A stretch of 64,000 nucleotides of DNA from Bradysia coprophila (Eukaryota; Arthropoda; Insecta; Diptera; Sciaridae), in the NCBI RefSeq assembly GCF_014529535.1, contig NW_023503464.1, forward strand, positions 496,001 through 560,000, given 5' to 3'. A model generated the notes under the pieces. That model did no database searches and was not told the DNA's origin. It saw only the letters and a list, made by a program, of their open reading frames with translations. The translations under genes were made by a program, and so were the position numbers. Below are positions 61,505 to 64,000 of this stretch, piece by piece. Numbering within the stretch: the stretch's first letter is position 1; each line of letters starts with the position of its first letter.

Positions 61505-61510
61505 TTTATT
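61505..61510 (-). terminator. Polyadenylation signal of the GST gene
   Basis: Minus-strand AATAAA 37 nt after the stop. Confidence 0.7.
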
Positions 61511-61546
61511 TCCAAAAAAATTTACATTTTTTCCCTGATCATCCAA

Positions 61547-62291
61547 TTACTTCTTGTTCGACTCCTTCTTATCGAAATAGAACTTCTCCAGCGCATTCAA
61601 TTTCTCAACATGAATCTCATCGAAAAACGGCAGCTCACCGCGCAAGCGATCGATCCACGCCTTCACATTTTCAAATTTATTGTACTCGTTCGGAATCAGA
61701 CGTTGAAACGTTAGCGGTACACTCGCACACGATATATCAGCAATGGTCAGCTTATCACCGGCAAGATATTTCGATTTTTCCAAAAAGCTGTTCAAAAAAC
61801 TGAGTGCCTCAGTGGCCCGATTCAACGAATACTCGGAGGCTTCGGGTAGACCTTGGAAGCATACCTCTACTACCAAGCTGCCAAATCGGGGGAAGAGTGT
61901 ACTTCCATCGAAGTGTAGAAATTGGTCGATTCTCGCTCGCTGAGCAATATCGCTGGGATACAGCTCGTGATTATTGCCTCCGAATTTGGTCAGCAAGTAG
62001 GTGTTAATAGCGTGACTATCCCACAGAATGAAACCGTTGTCGTCAAGTGTTGGCAATGTATGGGTCGGATTGATTTTCAAAAATTCCGGCTTCAATTGCT
62101 CACCGGTGAGAACATTGACGGGACTGCAAGAGTAAATTGGAATTAAGTTTTTATGTTTCGTCACACACAACTGTAACGACAGGAAACACCACTGACCGAT
62201 ATTCCACATCGATACCCAGAATTTGAATCAACACTTTCGTTGATCGTGTTGCTGGACTTAGTTCAGAGGTGTACAAAATCACTTTCGACAT
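61547..62291 (-). CDS. Epsilon-class glutathione S-transferase
   Basis: Cytosolic enzyme that conjugates glutathione to electrophiles; the insect epsilon class is known for insecticide and lipid-peroxide detoxification. Minus-strand exons 62197-62291 and 61547-62123 with a 73-bp intron give 223 residues. Residues 1-~80 are the thioredoxin-fold domain: LYTSELSPATR holds the likely catalytic Ser12, and NPTHTLPTLDD (cis-Pro) and WDSHAINTYL (Glu/Asp-Ser glutathione contact) follow. The C-terminal helical domain has ELYPSDIAQRARIDQFLHFD and YLAGDKLTIADIS. The LSP active site and the LYPxDxxxRAxxxQxLxFD pattern favour epsilon over delta. The start ATG has an AAAA context, and no in-frame ATG lies close upstream. 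It is convergent with the carboxypeptidase. Confidence 0.94.
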
Positions 62292-62965
62292 TTTTACACA
62301 GAGATCGTTTTACGAGCAAATGTTTTAATGCTTCACGTTCAATAGATAGAAAACAACTGCGTCAATCGACGATGACCAGCTGAAAAAAAGACCGGTATAA
62401 TAATATGCTCGCGCACGCCTAGAAAAAATGTTGTGTAGCCATAACCGAAACGAAGATATGTGCGCCGGTGTGATGAGAAATGGTTTTTTCGCTGATTTAA
62501 ATTTTGTCATCTGAAGATCACCAATGACTTGCCCAATATCGAGACATTAGATCGAAGATCGACAGCTTTTTCAGGCGACTGAGAAATGTTAAGTAACAAA
62601 GCACATTCATTGAGAAGCATAATGGTTCGCCTATAAATCTTAAATCGCGACAATCACCATTCTAGTTGGCATACACCATCGATATAATTACTGTAGATAA
62701 TGAGACACGAAGAACGAAATTTCGGAAATATAGCACAACACAAAATGAAGAGAAAAAGGAAATTGAGAAATGCATAATTTCGATTATTTTCAAATATTTC
62801 TATGACATTGCTTCGCGCACTTTTTCGAAACGTAAGTTACGTTATACATACATCCATGTGATCTTTCCACATAAAGATGCTTTGACATTACTTATCTACC
62901 CTATATTATATCGATGGCTTATAGTACCACAACGATGTTTAAGTTAAGTGTGCTTCTATCGTCTT

Positions 62966-63009
<44 letters not shown>

Positions 63010-64000
63010 CCTTTCTCTCTTGTTTTAGTGATTTTCTTCTGGTCATTTATAGAAAATGTCTGCAGTTGTCTGCTCAAACATGATGGAAAATTATGGGCGG
63101 TTGATTCAGCGGTTACATGGAGTGACAAGTACTATATCGGATTTGATTAGGTTTTACGATTTACGGTAGTCAAAAATCACTGATTTTAAATCAGTTCTCT
63201 CATTGTCCGGGTGTTAAATTGCAGATTTATAAAAAATTCAAATCAATTTTTTTCGCTACATTTCTTTTAATATATGTCCAATATGTCCTTTACAGACGTT
63301 GCCAATAAACTTAAAATAAATTTGTTTAAGTTTAGAATATCCGAAAACGTTAGTCATAAAAAGACGAGCAGTAGAGTTTTGTGAATTTTGTTGATCCCGA
63401 GGCCTTTCATTTTTATCCCAAGTGATGTAATGGATTTTTACATGCTAAGGGCGTCGAAAGTAGTGCTTGATACATAACTTGGTCACATTTTATCGATGTG
63501 TTAGATAAAGTGTTAGGAGTATCGTCCGAAATAGGGTGACGAGGAGATTTTTTCACAATCGCAAAAAACATGGCTCCAAAATGCATTTAAAAATACAAAA
63601 TTTCAACTGAACTGAAATTGCACTACAATTTTGTATGGAAAATAACAGTTCAGTTAATTTTTTTCGAATTGTTCATCAGCATTAAAGATATAAGCCGGCG
63701 AGAATAAGAGTAATAATTTGTTCTGTTCGACTAAGCATTTTAGCGTTTCCCACGGAGTGACATTTCTAGTGAGAAAAGTTCTGTACCTTACCCAGGGTTC
63801 CCTCTGTCGAAGTGAGGAAATAAGGTTAGGTTAATCATATCGCAGCCATGCCTAAGTTATTCACGCAACGATTGAGTATAGTAGTCCAAAAGAGTTACGT
63901 ACGTACGTAAGTTTTTCATGTGTTGGGGCCAAAGACGGTGGTTTTGCAGGAACCTTGCTACTTAAATGTCAGTTTTTGAAGCAATGGCAATTTTAGCTGC
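62292..64000. other. 5' flank of the GST gene, no further gene seen
   Basis: Includes a (TC)n microsatellite at 62968-63003 and, at 63435-63470, the TTACATGCT(A/G)AGGGCGTCGAAAG word also found near 43450. No exon was recognised up to the window edge. Confidence 0.5.
62968..63003. repeat. (TC)n microsatellite
   Basis: About 17 uninterrupted TC units. The Ser-Leu and Arg-Glu repeat frames over it are artefacts. Confidence 0.95.

Noticed and set aside
62914-63150. Ser-Leu-rich frame over the TC run
   Set aside because: Created by the (TC)n microsatellite.
1-64000. CRISPR arrays, bacterial operons or phage genes
   Set aside because: The window is plainly eukaryotic with spliced genes; the regular repeats are minisatellites without unique spacers.

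Overview
The window looks like nuclear DNA from an insect, most likely a fly of the lower Diptera. It is AT-rich, most introns are 60-75 bp, and the genes include an epsilon-class GST, a digestive-type M14 carboxypeptidase, a class VII myosin and vitellogenin-related genes. A fungus gnat or a similar midge fits, but I cannot name the species from sequence alone.

Layout. (1) 4.6-6.2 kb, plus strand: the last five coding exons of a GH27 alpha-galactosidase / alpha-N-acetylgalactosaminidase; its 5' exon was not found. (2) 6.2-24.4 kb: about 18 kb without a recognisable gene, filled with inverted-repeat elements, a dispersed ~110-bp repeat and retroelement scraps. (3) 24.4-27.2 kb: two small two-exon genes of unknown function, transcribed away from each other and separated by a minisatellite and a long hairpin. 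(4) 31.9-38.8 kb, minus strand: two tandem paralogues encoding short secreted proteins. Each has only the vitellogenin N-terminal domain followed by a cysteine-rich tail, and both share the same introns, TATA box, initiator and upstream block. A mobile element lies inside the upstream region of the first copy. (5) 43.8-56.8 kb, plus strand: 25 coding exons of a class VII unconventional myosin (motor, IQ motifs, MyTH4-FERM, SH3, MyTH4-FERM), most like Myosin VIIb / Myo28B1; only the short start-codon exon is missing. (6) 58.9-60.5 kb, plus strand: a complete six-exon carboxypeptidase with arginine at the specificity position. (7) 61.5-62.3 kb, minus strand: a complete two-exon epsilon-class GST, convergent with the carboxypeptidase.

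The genes do not form one pathway; they are neighbours in an ordinary insect locus. The most unusual part is the pair of vitellogenin-domain mini-proteins, which keep the N-terminal sheet of a yolk lipoprotein without its lipid-carrying body. Exon borders were set by hand from GT/AG (one GC/AG) sites, reading frame and family similarity remembered from known proteins. No alignment or database search was run.
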